From contig JAZOCU010000052.1 of assembly GCA_045596625.1 (NCBI GenBank), forward strand, positions 16,320 to 80,319: a stretch of 64,000 nucleotides of DNA, in the 5' to 3' direction. The notes beneath the pieces are model-generated. The model was given only the letters and a program-made list of their open reading frames with translations, was not told the origin of the DNA and ran no database searches. The position numbers and the translations under genes were made by a program. Below, in pieces: positions 1 to 8,084 of the stretch. Numbering within the stretch: the stretch's first letter is position 1; each line of letters begins with the position of its first letter. Origin of the DNA: Firm-04 sp045596625 (GTDB lineage: Bacteria; Bacillota; Clostridia; Oscillospirales; Ruminococcaceae).

Positions 1-504
1 ATTTTTATAATCCGCAAGCTGATAAAAGGTCTTGGCGACAGCGGCATTGCTCATGGTGAAATGCTCTTTGGTCAAAGCGTACTGCAGCTGTTCGATCTCA
101 TATTCATTCTGCGGAACGGATAATCCGTTGGTGTCGCAAAACTGTTCCAGATCTTTCGCAGGGATCTCCTCGGCTTCATAGTAGGGAATTCCCGCAAAAA
201 GGAAGGGCGGATTGAGGGTAATGGTCAGATCCTGACCGCTCATCACAGTTTTATTGCCGCTCTCTTTGATCTGCAGATCCTTGGGTGCTTTCAATGTCAC
301 GCCAAAGCTGCTGTATTCTGCTGCGTCCTCAGGCAAGGAAGAAACCGATGCCGGGAATTCCTGCACCTGTTTCTGCAAATGCGAATACTCCTTATTCATC
401 TTTAGATACCACGGCAAACCGGGAAACACCAATGTCCAGAGCAATCCGCCGGCGATCACAACGCCGCCCACGGCACCCAAAGCAATTTTCCATGATTTTT
501 TCAT
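1..504 (-). CDS. Membrane-anchored protein of unknown function (3' end cut by window edge)
   Basis: The frame runs from an ATG at 504 off the left edge, giving 168 visible codons. The first residues are a short basic stretch followed by a hydrophobic segment at about residues 6-27, so the product is a single-pass, outward-facing membrane protein or carries an uncleaved signal anchor. The rest is soluble and moderately acidic, with no motif I recognise. The start is supported by AAGGAGAA eight bases upstream. It lies 20 bases downstream of rimM on the same strand and is probably in the rimM transcript. Function unknown. Confidence 0.7.
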   Translation of the reverse strand, partial: MKKSWKIALGAVGGVVIAGGLLWTLVFPGLPWYLKMNKEYSHLQKQVQEFPASVSSLPEDAAEYSSFGVTLKAPKDLQIKESGNKTVMSGQDLTITLNPPFLFAGIPYYEAEEIPAKDLEQFCDTNGLSVPQNEYEIEQLQYALTKEHFTMSNAAVAKTFYQLADYKN

Positions 505-524
505 CGTATTCTCCTTCCCTTTTC

Positions 525-1040
525 TCAGTCAAACAAACCGTTAAGCGGTCTGATGACAACAACACCGTCATCGATCGAAACAGAACAGACCACATCAGGG
601 ATCGCCGGAACCAATCGTTCCTTTCCTGTTTCATCCTTGATCACATAAACATCATTGGCGCCGGTCTGAAGTACATCGGTGATCGTACCATAGCAGACAT
701 CGGTATCGGCATCCAACACCGAAAGCCCCAGCAGATCCTGGATAAAATACGTATCGTCATCCAGATCCGCATCATCACGATTCATATACAAAACGGTATT
801 GCGCAATGTCTGCGCTTGTTCGACGGTATCCACGCCAACAAGCTTCATCAGCACCATGTTTTTCTGCACCTTTGCCTGTTCGACAGAAACAGCAATGGCA
901 TCAGCGCCGTTGGGATTGCGATAGAGCGTATCAAATTCACAAAGGATCTCGGGACTGTCACACCACGGCTGCACCTTAACAGTGCCATTGAGCCCATGAA
1001 CCGTAACGATCTTACCGATTTCGAGATATTGTTTTTTCAT
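525..1040 (-). CDS. rimM: Ribosome maturation factor RimM
   Basis: 171 aa. RimM binds ribosomal protein S19 in the 30S head and assists 16S rRNA maturation. The N-terminus (LEIGKIVTVHGLNGTVKV) is the family's RimM barrel signature, and the C-terminal half (residues ~95-170) fits the PRC-barrel domain, ending in a typical 'VRPLNGLFD'. The frame is open further upstream, but AAAGGAG lies nine bases before the ATG at 1040 and the sigma-A promoter overlaps the longer frame, so 1040 is the start. Unlike most Firmicutes, rpsP, trmD and rplS are not adjacent; the gene has its own promoter and is followed by a membrane protein gene. Confidence 0.93.
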   Translation of the reverse strand: MKKQYLEIGKIVTVHGLNGTVKVQPWCDSPEILCEFDTLYRNPNGADAIAVSVEQAKVQKNMVLMKLVGVDTVEQAQTLRNTVLYMNRDDADLDDDTYFIQDLLGLSVLDADTDVCYGTITDVLQTGANDVYVIKDETGKERLVPAIPDVVCSVSIDDGVVVIRPLNGLFD

Positions 1041-1083
1041 TGAAACAAGGCTCCTTTTTTCAAGGTAAAAAGCTTCCTTGGTG

Positions 1084-1112
1084 ATTATAGCATATTTCAC
1101 GGATTCCGTCAA
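1084..1112 (-). promoter_or_regulatory. Sigma-A promoter of rimM
   Basis: On the minus strand TTGACG, a 17-bp spacer and TATAAT lie about 45 bases upstream of the rimM ATG. Confidence 0.8.
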
Positions 1113-1133
1113 GGCAGTGCGCTCATGAATCAA

Positions 1134-1177
1134 CAAAAAACAATCTCCTCAAAAAGCACCCTGCTCTTTGAGGAGAT
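1134..1177 (-). terminator. Rho-independent terminator after the 1191-1838 gene
   Basis: An 11-bp perfect inverted repeat (arms 1143-1153 and 1167-1177, ATCTCCTCAAA/TTTGAGGAGAT) is followed on the minus strand by GTTTTTTG. It separates the upstream two-gene unit from rimM. Confidence 0.85.
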
Positions 1178-1190
1178 CTTATATCGCAGT

Positions 1191-1838
1191 TCAAGCGCCC
1201 GGCAGCGGCCGCACGTTTTCTTTCACCCACTTTAGATTTTCTGTTGTATAGCCAAAGCGGGACTCCGGCGCACGTTTTGCAATCTCACTTGCTGCAAATT
1301 CCAGATCACCGGCATATTTATTACTCAGCCGAAACGGATATTCATAACTGTCTCCGTAGCAATCATGCACGACCAGATATATTCCATCCAGCACACCGTT
1401 TGTACGATGCTCCTTCCGATACAGCAGCAGGATACATTCATAGAGAACAAAGCTTTCAAAGTCCTTACGTTTCATCAGGAACCGTTCCGTGATCATCAGC
1501 TGCGGATGATCCATCATACTCTCATTTTCTCCCTGCAAAATCCGCTCCGCAAGATCATCGGGCGAACCATACTTACGGAACAAGCGATGCGCTCCGGGCC
1601 GAAAAGCAGCCTTCACTGCAGAAAAAAACCGTTTTGCTGCATACAGCATCAGCAGCGCCCCAAACACTGCACATGCCAGCGCAATGAACAGACGTTCCTC
1701 TTTGAATGCAAACATGCCTGCCGCCAGCAGGAGCAGTACTGCAAACAGCAGAAAAAAGAAATATCCTACAGCAGCCCAGCTGTTTCTGGTTCTGATCTGT
1801 CGTACAATCTTATTGCCGGTCAACAGAGAACTTGCCAT
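1191..1838 (-). CDS. Small integral membrane protein, unknown function
   Basis: 215 aa. Two hydrophobic segments at about residues 24-45 and 49-67 form a hairpin in the membrane; the remaining ~145 residues are soluble and probably cytoplasmic, with many Arg/Lys and aromatic residues but no motif I recognise. The ATG at 1838 has GGAAGGAGAT eleven bases upstream. It is 41 bases downstream of another unknown gene (1880-2755) and closed by a terminator, so the two form a transcription unit. A perfect 7-bp inverted repeat lies just before its ribosome binding site. No function can be assigned. Confidence 0.7.
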   Translation of the reverse strand: MASSLLTGNKIVRQIRTRNSWAAVGYFFFLLFAVLLLLAAGMFAFKEERLFIALACAVFGALLMLYAAKRFFSAVKAAFRPGAHRLFRKYGSPDDLAERILQGENESMMDHPQLMITERFLMKRKDFESFVLYECILLLYRKEHRTNGVLDGIYLVVHDCYGDSYEYPFRLSNKYAGDLEFAASEIAKRAPESRFGYTTENLKWVKENVRPLPGA

Positions 1839-1856
1839 ATGTCAAATATCTCCTTC

Positions 1857-1876
1857 CGAAATACGATACTATTTCG
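1857..1876. repeat. Inverted repeat CGAAATA-N6-TATTTCG upstream of the 1838 start
   Basis: A perfect 7-bp inverted repeat with a 6-base spacer lies between the stop codon of the upstream gene and the AAGGAG of the next. It could be an operator half-site pair or an RNA hairpin affecting translation; nothing else in the sequence decides. Confidence 0.4.
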
Positions 1877-1879
1877 AGA

Positions 1880-2755
1880 TCAATGAAATTCGGTGCCGGG
1901 ATTCAATGCGGCCGGAGATTTCCACTGGATCCCATAATCGCTGCGAAGGATCAGCTTTTTGACCATCCAATATTCCTTGCAATAGTCATAATAGCCGCGC
2001 TGGTGCTCTAACGCTTCATCGATCTTTTCCTCCAGCTCATAGCGGATCGAGAGATATTCCGGCGTCAGCTCCACGGGATCGGTCACAGTATCTCCGATCG
2101 TTTCCTGCGCTTCCTTTATCACAGCAGCATATTCTTCTGCACCCAGATCAGCAAGCAGCATTTCGGAAAGCGCTGCTGTCAGACCGTCCGCAGTCTGTGA
2201 AGCATACAGGCAAATGGCACAGGCACTGTCTCTGAGATCCAGCAACGCACCGTTTTCCAGCAGTGTTACGCCCTTTGCCATAAGGCGCTTGGCTGCTTCA
2301 TGCATTTGTATGGTATAGTTGAGCGCTTCCGGCCACCAACGTGCTTCCGCATAGGTTTCGGCTGCAGATTGACAAAAACGAAGATAATCGGAATCTCTGC
2401 CATCGGCAGCGACGGCCTTCAACGCATCCTTGCAGTCCACAATGCACGGATGCGCACGCCAAGGCGCAAAGTCCATCGCATGGAACTGCTGGATCAACAG
2501 ACAGGCATACAGCAGATCGACAGCCAGTTCCGAGGTCGGATGAGCACGGAACGCCGCAGAAACACGGTCGAACAGCCGATTGCTGAACCAGATTCCCACA
2601 GAGGTTGCACGTTCATTATTCAGCAAAGAAAGATATTCCATTAAAGCGGCCTGCTTCTGTTGTTCGCTGCTTTCGGTACTTTGCAGCATCAGCTCTAATT
2701 CTTCTCCTTTTGCACGGAGTTCATCCTCGCCGGCTTGACGCAGTGTACGGTACAT
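1880..2755 (-). CDS. Hypothetical alpha-helical protein
   Basis: 291 aa, cytoplasmic, acidic and rich in Ala, Leu and Glu, predicted from composition to be almost entirely helical with possible TPR-like packing. No catalytic motif is seen. The frame is open to 2794, but AGGAGG lies seven bases before the ATG at 2755 and the upstream ATG has no such site, so 2755 is used. It is the first gene of a two-gene unit with the small membrane protein at 1191-1838 and has a strong own promoter. Function unknown. Confidence 0.72.
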   Translation of the reverse strand: MYRTLRQAGEDELRAKGEELELMLQSTESSEQQKQAALMEYLSLLNNERATSVGIWFSNRLFDRVSAAFRAHPTSELAVDLLYACLLIQQFHAMDFAPWRAHPCIVDCKDALKAVAADGRDSDYLRFCQSAAETYAEARWWPEALNYTIQMHEAAKRLMAKGVTLLENGALLDLRDSACAICLYASQTADGLTAALSEMLLADLGAEEYAAVIKEAQETIGDTVTDPVELTPEYLSIRYELEEKIDEALEHQRGYYDYCKEYWMVKKLILRSDYGIQWKSPAALNPGTEFH

Positions 2756-2829
2756 AACAAAGCCTCCTCTCCATAAATCGAACCATTTTTTCATGAATTT
2801 CTGTTTGAAATGCCAAAACTCTTATTTTT

Positions 2830-2858
2830 ATGATACCATATATTTGTCATATTGTCAA
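2830..2858 (-). promoter_or_regulatory. Sigma-A promoter of the 2755 gene
   Basis: On the minus strand: TTGACA, 17-bp spacer, TATCAT. It is divergent from the promoter of the CNNM/CBS gene less than 70 bases away. Confidence 0.8.
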
Positions 2859-2923
2859 GCAAATTTTCAGCATATTCACAATTTGCAGACGAAAAAACGC
2901 AAAAGATACTTTTTCAAAAAATC

Positions 2924-2952
2924 TTTACACAGCGGGAAGAATATGCTATACT
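2924..2952 (+). promoter_or_regulatory. Sigma-A promoter of the CNNM/CBS gene
   Basis: TTTACA, a 17-bp spacer and TATACT lie 60 bases upstream of the ATG at 3012. Confidence 0.8.
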
Positions 2953-3011
2953 ATATGCCGATGCATCTTTGCATCTGCACCTACAAAACGATATGCGGAG
3001 GAATTCATAGT

Positions 3012-4337
3012 ATGTTTGGGCAGATTTTACTGCAATTGCTGCTGATCGGACTGAATGCGATCTTTGCCTGCGCAGAGATCGCTATTATTTCCATAAACGA
3101 TACAAAGCTTCAACACATGGCAGCAGGCGGTGATAAACGAGCAGCACGGCTGGTAAAACTAACCTCTCAGCCGGCAAGATTTCTGGCAACCATACAGGTT
3201 GCCATCACCCTTTCCGGTTTTCTTGGCAGTGCCTTTGCTGCGGATAATTTTTCGGCAGCATTGACAAACCGGATGCTATCTCTGGGTGTGCCTCTTGCCG
3301 AAGAAACGCTGGATACGATCTCAGTGCTGCTGATTACCGTTCTGCTTTCTTATCTGACGTTAGTATTCGGAGAACTGGTGCCGAAACGAATCGGTATGAA
3401 AAATGCAGAAAAGCTGGGGCTTGCACTTTCCGCCATGATCGCTGTGATCTCCAAGCTGTTCAAGCCACTGGTCTCTGTTCTGACTGCTTCGACCAACGGG
3501 ATTCTGCGTCTTTTCGGAATTGATCCCAACGCAGAATCGGAATCCGTCACCGAAGAAGAGATCCGTATGATGGTAGATGCAGGCAGTGAAAAAGGTGCCA
3601 TCGATGATATTGAACGTGAGCTGATCCAAAACGTATTTGCTTTTGACGACATTACAGCCGAAGATATCTGCACCCATCGTACCGATACCGTATTTCTTTC
3701 CCTTGATGATACCGCAGAACATTGGCGTAAGCAGATCTATGAAACCTGTCACAGCTATTATCCCGTATGCGGTACCAACAGCGACCAGATCGTAGGCGTG
3801 CTTTCCGCAGCGGAGTATTTCCGTCTGGAAAACAGAACCCGTGATGCTGTTTTGGCTGCGGTACGTCCGGCCTATTTTATTCCTGCCGCCATGACCGCAG
3901 ATATACTGTTCACTGAAATGAAGCGCAACCATGAGCGCTTTGCGGTGGTGTTGGATGAATACGGCGGTACCGCAGGTGTGATCACAATCACCGATCTCAT
4001 TGAGGAGCTGGTAGGCGATCTGGGTCATGATGCCGAACCCGATGCTGACGAAGAACTCACCCGCATCGACGACACCACCTGGCGCATCGGCGGTGGAGTA
4101 CGGCTCTCAGAGGTTTCTGAAGCCATCGGCGTATCACTGACCGGTGATTATGATACACTCAGCGGCTATCTGTTCGGTGCTCTGGGCAGTATTCCCAAAG
4201 ACGGCAGTCAGCTCAAGCTGCAAACGGAACAGATTCATGCCGAGATACTCAATGTGCGGGGACATAAAGCCGAAACGGTTCTGGTTTCGCTGCGCCGCAC
4301 AGAATCCGAAGAAGCTGCCGCTTCCAAAGATAAATAA
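3012..4337 (+). CDS. CNNM/CBS-pair membrane protein (hemolysin C / CorC-like, putative divalent-cation transporter)
   Basis: 441 aa. An N-terminal CNNM (DUF21) domain with four hydrophobic stretches (residues ~1-145) is followed by a CBS pair (~200-330, starting after the conserved TEEEIRMMVDAG helix) and a C-terminal CorC_HlyC domain (~350-430). Family members are linked to Mg2+/Co2+ export or resistance; the older 'hemolysin' name is not supported by direct function. The start at 3012 has GGAGG ten bases upstream; the frame is open for 73 further codons, but the promoter lies inside that stretch. Monocistronic by position. Confidence 0.88.
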   Translation: MFGQILLQLLLIGLNAIFACAEIAIISINDTKLQHMAAGGDKRAARLVKLTSQPARFLATIQVAITLSGFLGSAFAADNFSAALTNRMLSLGVPLAEETLDTISVLLITVLLSYLTLVFGELVPKRIGMKNAEKLGLALSAMIAVISKLFKPLVSVLTASTNGILRLFGIDPNAESESVTEEEIRMMVDAGSEKGAIDDIERELIQNVFAFDDITAEDICTHRTDTVFLSLDDTAEHWRKQIYETCHSYYPVCGTNSDQIVGVLSAAEYFRLENRTRDAVLAAVRPAYFIPAAMTADILFTEMKRNHERFAVVLDEYGGTAGVITITDLIEELVGDLGHDAEPDADEELTRIDDTTWRIGGGVRLSEVSEAIGVSLTGDYDTLSGYLFGALGSIPKDGSQLKLQTEQIHAEILNVRGHKAETVLVSLRRTESEEAAASKDK

Positions 4338-4470
4338 ATCCGAATCACAGGGCAAATTTCTCTTTTAAGGGATTGCACCTTGTTTCTACGAATTCGATAT
4401 AGGCATACTCTTTTGATTTATGCAAAAAGGCAAAAATATGCGAAAACCATGGATTTCCTGCGGAATCCCC

Positions 4471-4499
4471 TTGCATTTTCAGATGTGCTGTGCTATAAT
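4471..4499 (+). promoter_or_regulatory. Sigma-A promoter of the Wzz-like/ugd pair
   Basis: TTGCAT, a 17-bp spacer and a perfect TATAAT lie 93 bases upstream of the ATG at 4592. Confidence 0.8.
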
Positions 4500-4591
4500 G
4501 AATCTATCTAAGCATATATGGCATCAATCTGAAATGCTGTCATGTAAGCAAATTGACATTCTATCAAAGTAGAAAGAATGAGGAATTATCA

Positions 4592-6133
4592 ATGGCTGAT
4601 GAAAAAAATATCCGTCTGGTACTTCAGAAGCAGGAAACGGAAGAAAAACCCCTGCTGCGAATCAACACTCTGTGGAAGCAGGCAAAACGCTTCTTTGTAC
4701 TCTGGATTATCGTATCCATTGTTGCCGCCTTGGGCGTTGGCGCTTTCGCCATGGTGAATTACTCCGATACCATGGAAACACAAGCAATGGTGGAGTTCAG
4801 TTTCAAGGGAATTGAATCCGGCAAAGACCCCACCGGCAATAACTTCGACATCACAAAGCTCAAGTCTCCTGCTGTGATTGAAGCTGCTTTGACTGCACAA
4901 GGCATCTCTAAGGAGGACGTTCCGGTAGATGTCGTGCGCAATGCGCTCACAATCGGCGGTGTTCGTCCTGAAGATGCCATAGAGAAAATGGTCGGATATC
5001 AGAGTATTATCGACATGGGCAACACCAATGCGCTCAGCGCTTTGAAGGAATTTCTGAATGTTACTTACTTCCCTACAAAATTCGTCATTACCCTCCAGCT
5101 GGATAATACCGATTTGGAGCCGGAACAGGGCGCTGCATTGCTGGATGCCATTTTGGAATCCTACAAGCAGTATTTCTTCCAGACCTATGGCTATAACGAT
5201 GCACTCGGCAGCGCCGTTTTGTCTGTTGACTATGATGACTACGATTATGAACGTGTCATTGAAGTGTTTGACAGCACGCTGGCTTCTGCACAATCCTATC
5301 TGAATACCCTCGCCGCAGGGGATGACACCGGATTCCGTTCCGCAACCACGGGATACAGCTTCCGTGATCTTTCTTCTGCCATCAATACGCTGCGTACTGA
5401 GGATCTGGATTGGATCAATTCTTATGTCACTGTAAATAATGTAACAAAAGATAAGGACTTGCTGCTGACATATTACGACTATCGAATCCAATCCTTGGAG
5501 CGTTCCAAAACAGCTGCACAGGAAAAATTGGTCGGTATCGACGAATCGATTGCTGCATATCAGAAAGACACCGTTCTCGTAATGAACAACGAAAACGGCA
5601 AAGATATGACCGTTTCTCAGGCTTCCGATACCTATGACAACATGATCCAGCAGAAGATCAATATTCAGTCGCAAATCGCAGATTACACACAGGATATCAG
5701 TTATTACACCGCTCGTTCCAACTCTCTGCGCACGGCAACCAATACTGTGACCAATTCGCAGAAGAAAATGGTGGATGAGCGTATTGAAAAACTCTACACT
5801 AAAGTGGAAACCCTGATCGACCAAGTGAATGTGACTGCGGATGAGTATTTCGAGAATGTTGCATATGCCAACGCTTTCACGGTACTGGTTCCTGCCAATA
5901 TTCCTACGGAAAGCGGCATAATGGCAATCGTCACATCATCGTTTCTTCCCCTCGTCATCGTTGAATGCTTGATTCTGGCTGTGTATCTTATCATTGTTGT
6001 ATGCGTTGCATTTGCCAAGGATCAGCATATTTCATCCAATATTGTACCCGCAAAGGATGCCGTTGAAGCCGATGACGCAGAAGCAGAACAACAGCAGGAT
6101 GCTGCTAAGGAAAAGAAAACACAGAAAAAGTGA
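4592..6133 (+). CDS. Wzz-like polysaccharide chain-length/co-polymerase membrane protein
   Basis: 513 aa. One hydrophobic segment at about residues 32-55 and one near 445-470 flank a large extracytoplasmic region rich in heptad-like helices (~270-400), the topology of Wzz/polysaccharide co-polymerase proteins. The C-terminal cytoplasmic tail is short, acidic and Gln-rich; there is no Walker A/B or Tyr cluster, so no fused tyrosine kinase. The start at 4592 is preceded by GAGGAAT. It sits directly upstream of ugd, supporting a role in surface polysaccharide assembly. The family assignment rests on topology and context, not on a strict motif. Confidence 0.6.
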   Translation: MADEKNIRLVLQKQETEEKPLLRINTLWKQAKRFFVLWIIVSIVAALGVGAFAMVNYSDTMETQAMVEFSFKGIESGKDPTGNNFDITKLKSPAVIEAALTAQGISKEDVPVDVVRNALTIGGVRPEDAIEKMVGYQSIIDMGNTNALSALKEFLNVTYFPTKFVITLQLDNTDLEPEQGAALLDAILESYKQYFFQTYGYNDALGSAVLSVDYDDYDYERVIEVFDSTLASAQSYLNTLAAGDDTGFRSATTGYSFRDLSSAINTLRTEDLDWINSYVTVNNVTKDKDLLLTYYDYRIQSLERSKTAAQEKLVGIDESIAAYQKDTVLVMNNENGKDMTVSQASDTYDNMIQQKINIQSQIADYTQDISYYTARSNSLRTATNTVTNSQKKMVDERIEKLYTKVETLIDQVNVTADEYFENVAYANAFTVLVPANIPTESGIMAIVTSSFLPLVIVECLILAVYLIIVVCVAFAKDQHISSNIVPAKDAVEADDAEAEQQQDAAKEKKTQKK

Positions 6134-6143
6134 ATATAAGGTC

Positions 6144-6172
6144 AATCGCCGGATTTCAGTGATCCGGCGATT
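6144..6172 (+). terminator. Hairpin between the Wzz-like gene and ugd
   Basis: A perfect 11-bp inverted repeat (AATCGCCGGAT/ATCCGGCGATT) with a 7-base loop. It is followed by TGTATAATA, not a clean T-run, so it may be an attenuator or mRNA-stabilising hairpin, not a full terminator. Confidence 0.45.
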
Positions 6173-6199
6173 GTATAATAAAAGTAAAGGACGATTATC

Positions 6200-7438
6200 A
6201 TGAAGATTGCTGTTGCCGGTACCGGATATGTAGGATTATCCATCGCCACATTGCTGTCGCAGAATCATACTGTTACCGCTGTGGATATTATCCCCGAAAA
6301 GGTTGAAATGATCAATCAGCGGAAGTCTCCCATTCAGGATGACTATATCGAAGCCTATTTTGCAGAAAAAGAACTGAATCTTACTGCTACGCTGGATGCA
6401 CAGGCTGCTTATACCGATGCAGAATTTGTTGTGATCGCTGCGCCGACCAACTATGACAGTCAGAAGAACTTTTTTGATACTTCTGCTGTGGAAAAGGTCA
6501 TCGAGCTGGTCATGCAATACAATCCCAATGCGATCATGGTCATCAAATCCACCATTCCTGTAGGCTATACTGCTTCGATCCGTAAAAAAACCGGCAGCAA
6601 GAACATCATCTTCAGCCCGGAATTCCTGCGGGAAAGCAAAGCACTCTATGATAATCTGTATCCCAGCCGCATTATTGTCGGTACGGATCCGGAGGATACC
6701 CGTCTGGTCGAGGCGGCAAAATGTTTCGCTGCCCTGCTGCAGGAAGGCGCTATCAAAGAGGATATCCCCACATTGTTTATGGGCTTTACCGAGGCTGAGG
6801 CTGTGAAACTGTTCGCCAACACCTATCTTGCCCTGCGTGTCAGCTATTTTAATGAGCTGGATACCTATGCCGAAATGAAAGGCTTGGATACACAGCAGAT
6901 CATTGAAGGCGTCTGTCTTGATCCCCGTATCGGCAGTCATTATAACAATCCCAGCTTTGGCTACGGAGGCTATTGTCTGCCTAAGGATACCAAACAGCTG
7001 CTTGCAAATTATGCCGATGTTCCGCAGGATATGATGAGCGCAATTGTCGCATCCAACCGCACCCGTAAAGACTTTATCGCAAGCCGGGTATTGGAGCTGG
7101 CAGGTTATTACAGCTATGATGAAAACAGCCAGTATGACAAATCCATGGAAAGACCTGTAACGATCGGCGTGTATCGACTGACCATGAAAAGCAACTCCGA
7201 TAACTTCCGCCAAAGCTCTATTCAAGGCGTTATGAAACGTGTCAAAGCAAAGGGTGCTACCGTAATCATCTATGAACCTACTCTGCAAGATGGTGATACC
7301 TTCTTTGGCAGCCTTGTGGTGAATGATCTGGAACAGTTCAAGGCAAAAAGCGATGCCATCATCGCTAACCGCTATGACGAATGTCTGGACGATGTGTTGG
7401 ATAAGGTCTATACCAGAGATATCTTCAAAAGAGATTGA
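6200..7438 (+). CDS. ugd: UDP-glucose/nucleotide-sugar 6-dehydrogenase
   Basis: 412 aa. Oxidises a UDP-sugar (typically UDP-glucose to UDP-glucuronate) with two NAD+. A Rossmann motif GTGYVG (residues 7-12), KSTIPVGYT (116-124), SPEFLRES (139-146) and the catalytic Cys259 in GYGGYCLPKDT are visible, followed by the C-terminal UDP-binding domain. Length is typical. AAAGGACG precedes the ATG. It follows the Wzz-like gene by 66 bases, suggesting acidic surface polysaccharide synthesis, although no glycosyltransferases lie beside it. Substrate (UDP-Glc versus UDP-ManNAc) is not decided by sequence alone. Confidence 0.88.
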   Translation: MKIAVAGTGYVGLSIATLLSQNHTVTAVDIIPEKVEMINQRKSPIQDDYIEAYFAEKELNLTATLDAQAAYTDAEFVVIAAPTNYDSQKNFFDTSAVEKVIELVMQYNPNAIMVIKSTIPVGYTASIRKKTGSKNIIFSPEFLRESKALYDNLYPSRIIVGTDPEDTRLVEAAKCFAALLQEGAIKEDIPTLFMGFTEAEAVKLFANTYLALRVSYFNELDTYAEMKGLDTQQIIEGVCLDPRIGSHYNNPSFGYGGYCLPKDTKQLLANYADVPQDMMSAIVASNRTRKDFIASRVLELAGYYSYDENSQYDKSMERPVTIGVYRLTMKSNSDNFRQSSIQGVMKRVKAKGATVIIYEPTLQDGDTFFGSLVVNDLEQFKAKSDAIIANRYDECLDDVLDKVYTRDIFKRD

Positions 7439-7460
7439 TCCTTCTCGTATTCTATGCAAA

Positions 7461-7499
7461 AACAGAGCAAAGCGAATTTCCCTTTGCTCTGTTTTTTTA
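7461..7499 (+). terminator. Rho-independent terminator of ugd
   Basis: A 12-bp stem (AACAGAGCAAAG/CTTTGCTCTGTT) with a 9-base loop runs straight into T7. Confidence 0.92.
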
Positions 7500-7559
7500 T
7501 TCTCGGCGAAAAAAAGCGGCGTTTCAAACGTCATAGTAACAGGAAAGGAGGTGCAGCAT

Positions 7560-8084
7560 ATGCCGAAGCATATTTCCAAGGCATTGCGTAAGCAGTTGTA
7601 TCAAGGCGATCCGGAAGCCTTTGCTGCTTTGTATCAGATGCTTAAAACACCGGTATTTACCATCGCTTTTCGCATTGTACGCTCCAAAGAAGAAGCCGAA
7701 GATATTATGCAAGAGGTTTTTTTGCGGCTCTGGAAAACACCGCCTGCACCTTCTGTACGAAATCTGCGTGCGTGGATCTTTCAGATGGTGCACAATCTGG
7801 CAATTGATACGCTGCGCAAGCATCCGGATGTAACACAAGCTGCGGATGATGCCGCATTGACCGAAGATGTATTCCAGACACTCGCTCTGCGTTATGATCT
7901 GGAACAGGCGATCCATGCACTGCCCTGTACGGAACGTGAGATCATAACAATGCATCTGAACGGTGGATTGCGGTTCCATGAGATCGCTGCCATTGTGGAA
8001 TTATCCGTCTCAGCAACATACCGAAAATACCGTAAAGCGCTGGAGGCGCTGAAAACCGCATTGAAAGGAGATGGATTTGTATGA
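7560..8084 (+). CDS. ECF-type RNA polymerase sigma factor
   Basis: 174 aa. Sigma region 2 spans residues ~16-85 (EEAEDIMQEVFLRLW, then AWIFQMVHNLAIDTLRK) and region 4 spans ~112-165, with a helix-turn-helix (LRFHEIAAIVELSVSATYRKYRKAL). Regions 1 and 3 are absent, as expected for ECF factors. The ATG at 7560 has AAAGGAGG seven bases upstream. It overlaps the next gene by four bases (ATGA), so the downstream membrane protein is probably its regulator or sensor. No clear ECF promoter was seen upstream. Confidence 0.9.
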   Translation: MPKHISKALRKQLYQGDPEAFAALYQMLKTPVFTIAFRIVRSKEEAEDIMQEVFLRLWKTPPAPSVRNLRAWIFQMVHNLAIDTLRKHPDVTQAADDAALTEDVFQTLALRYDLEQAIHALPCTEREIITMHLNGGLRFHEIAAIVELSVSATYRKYRKALEALKTALKGDGFV

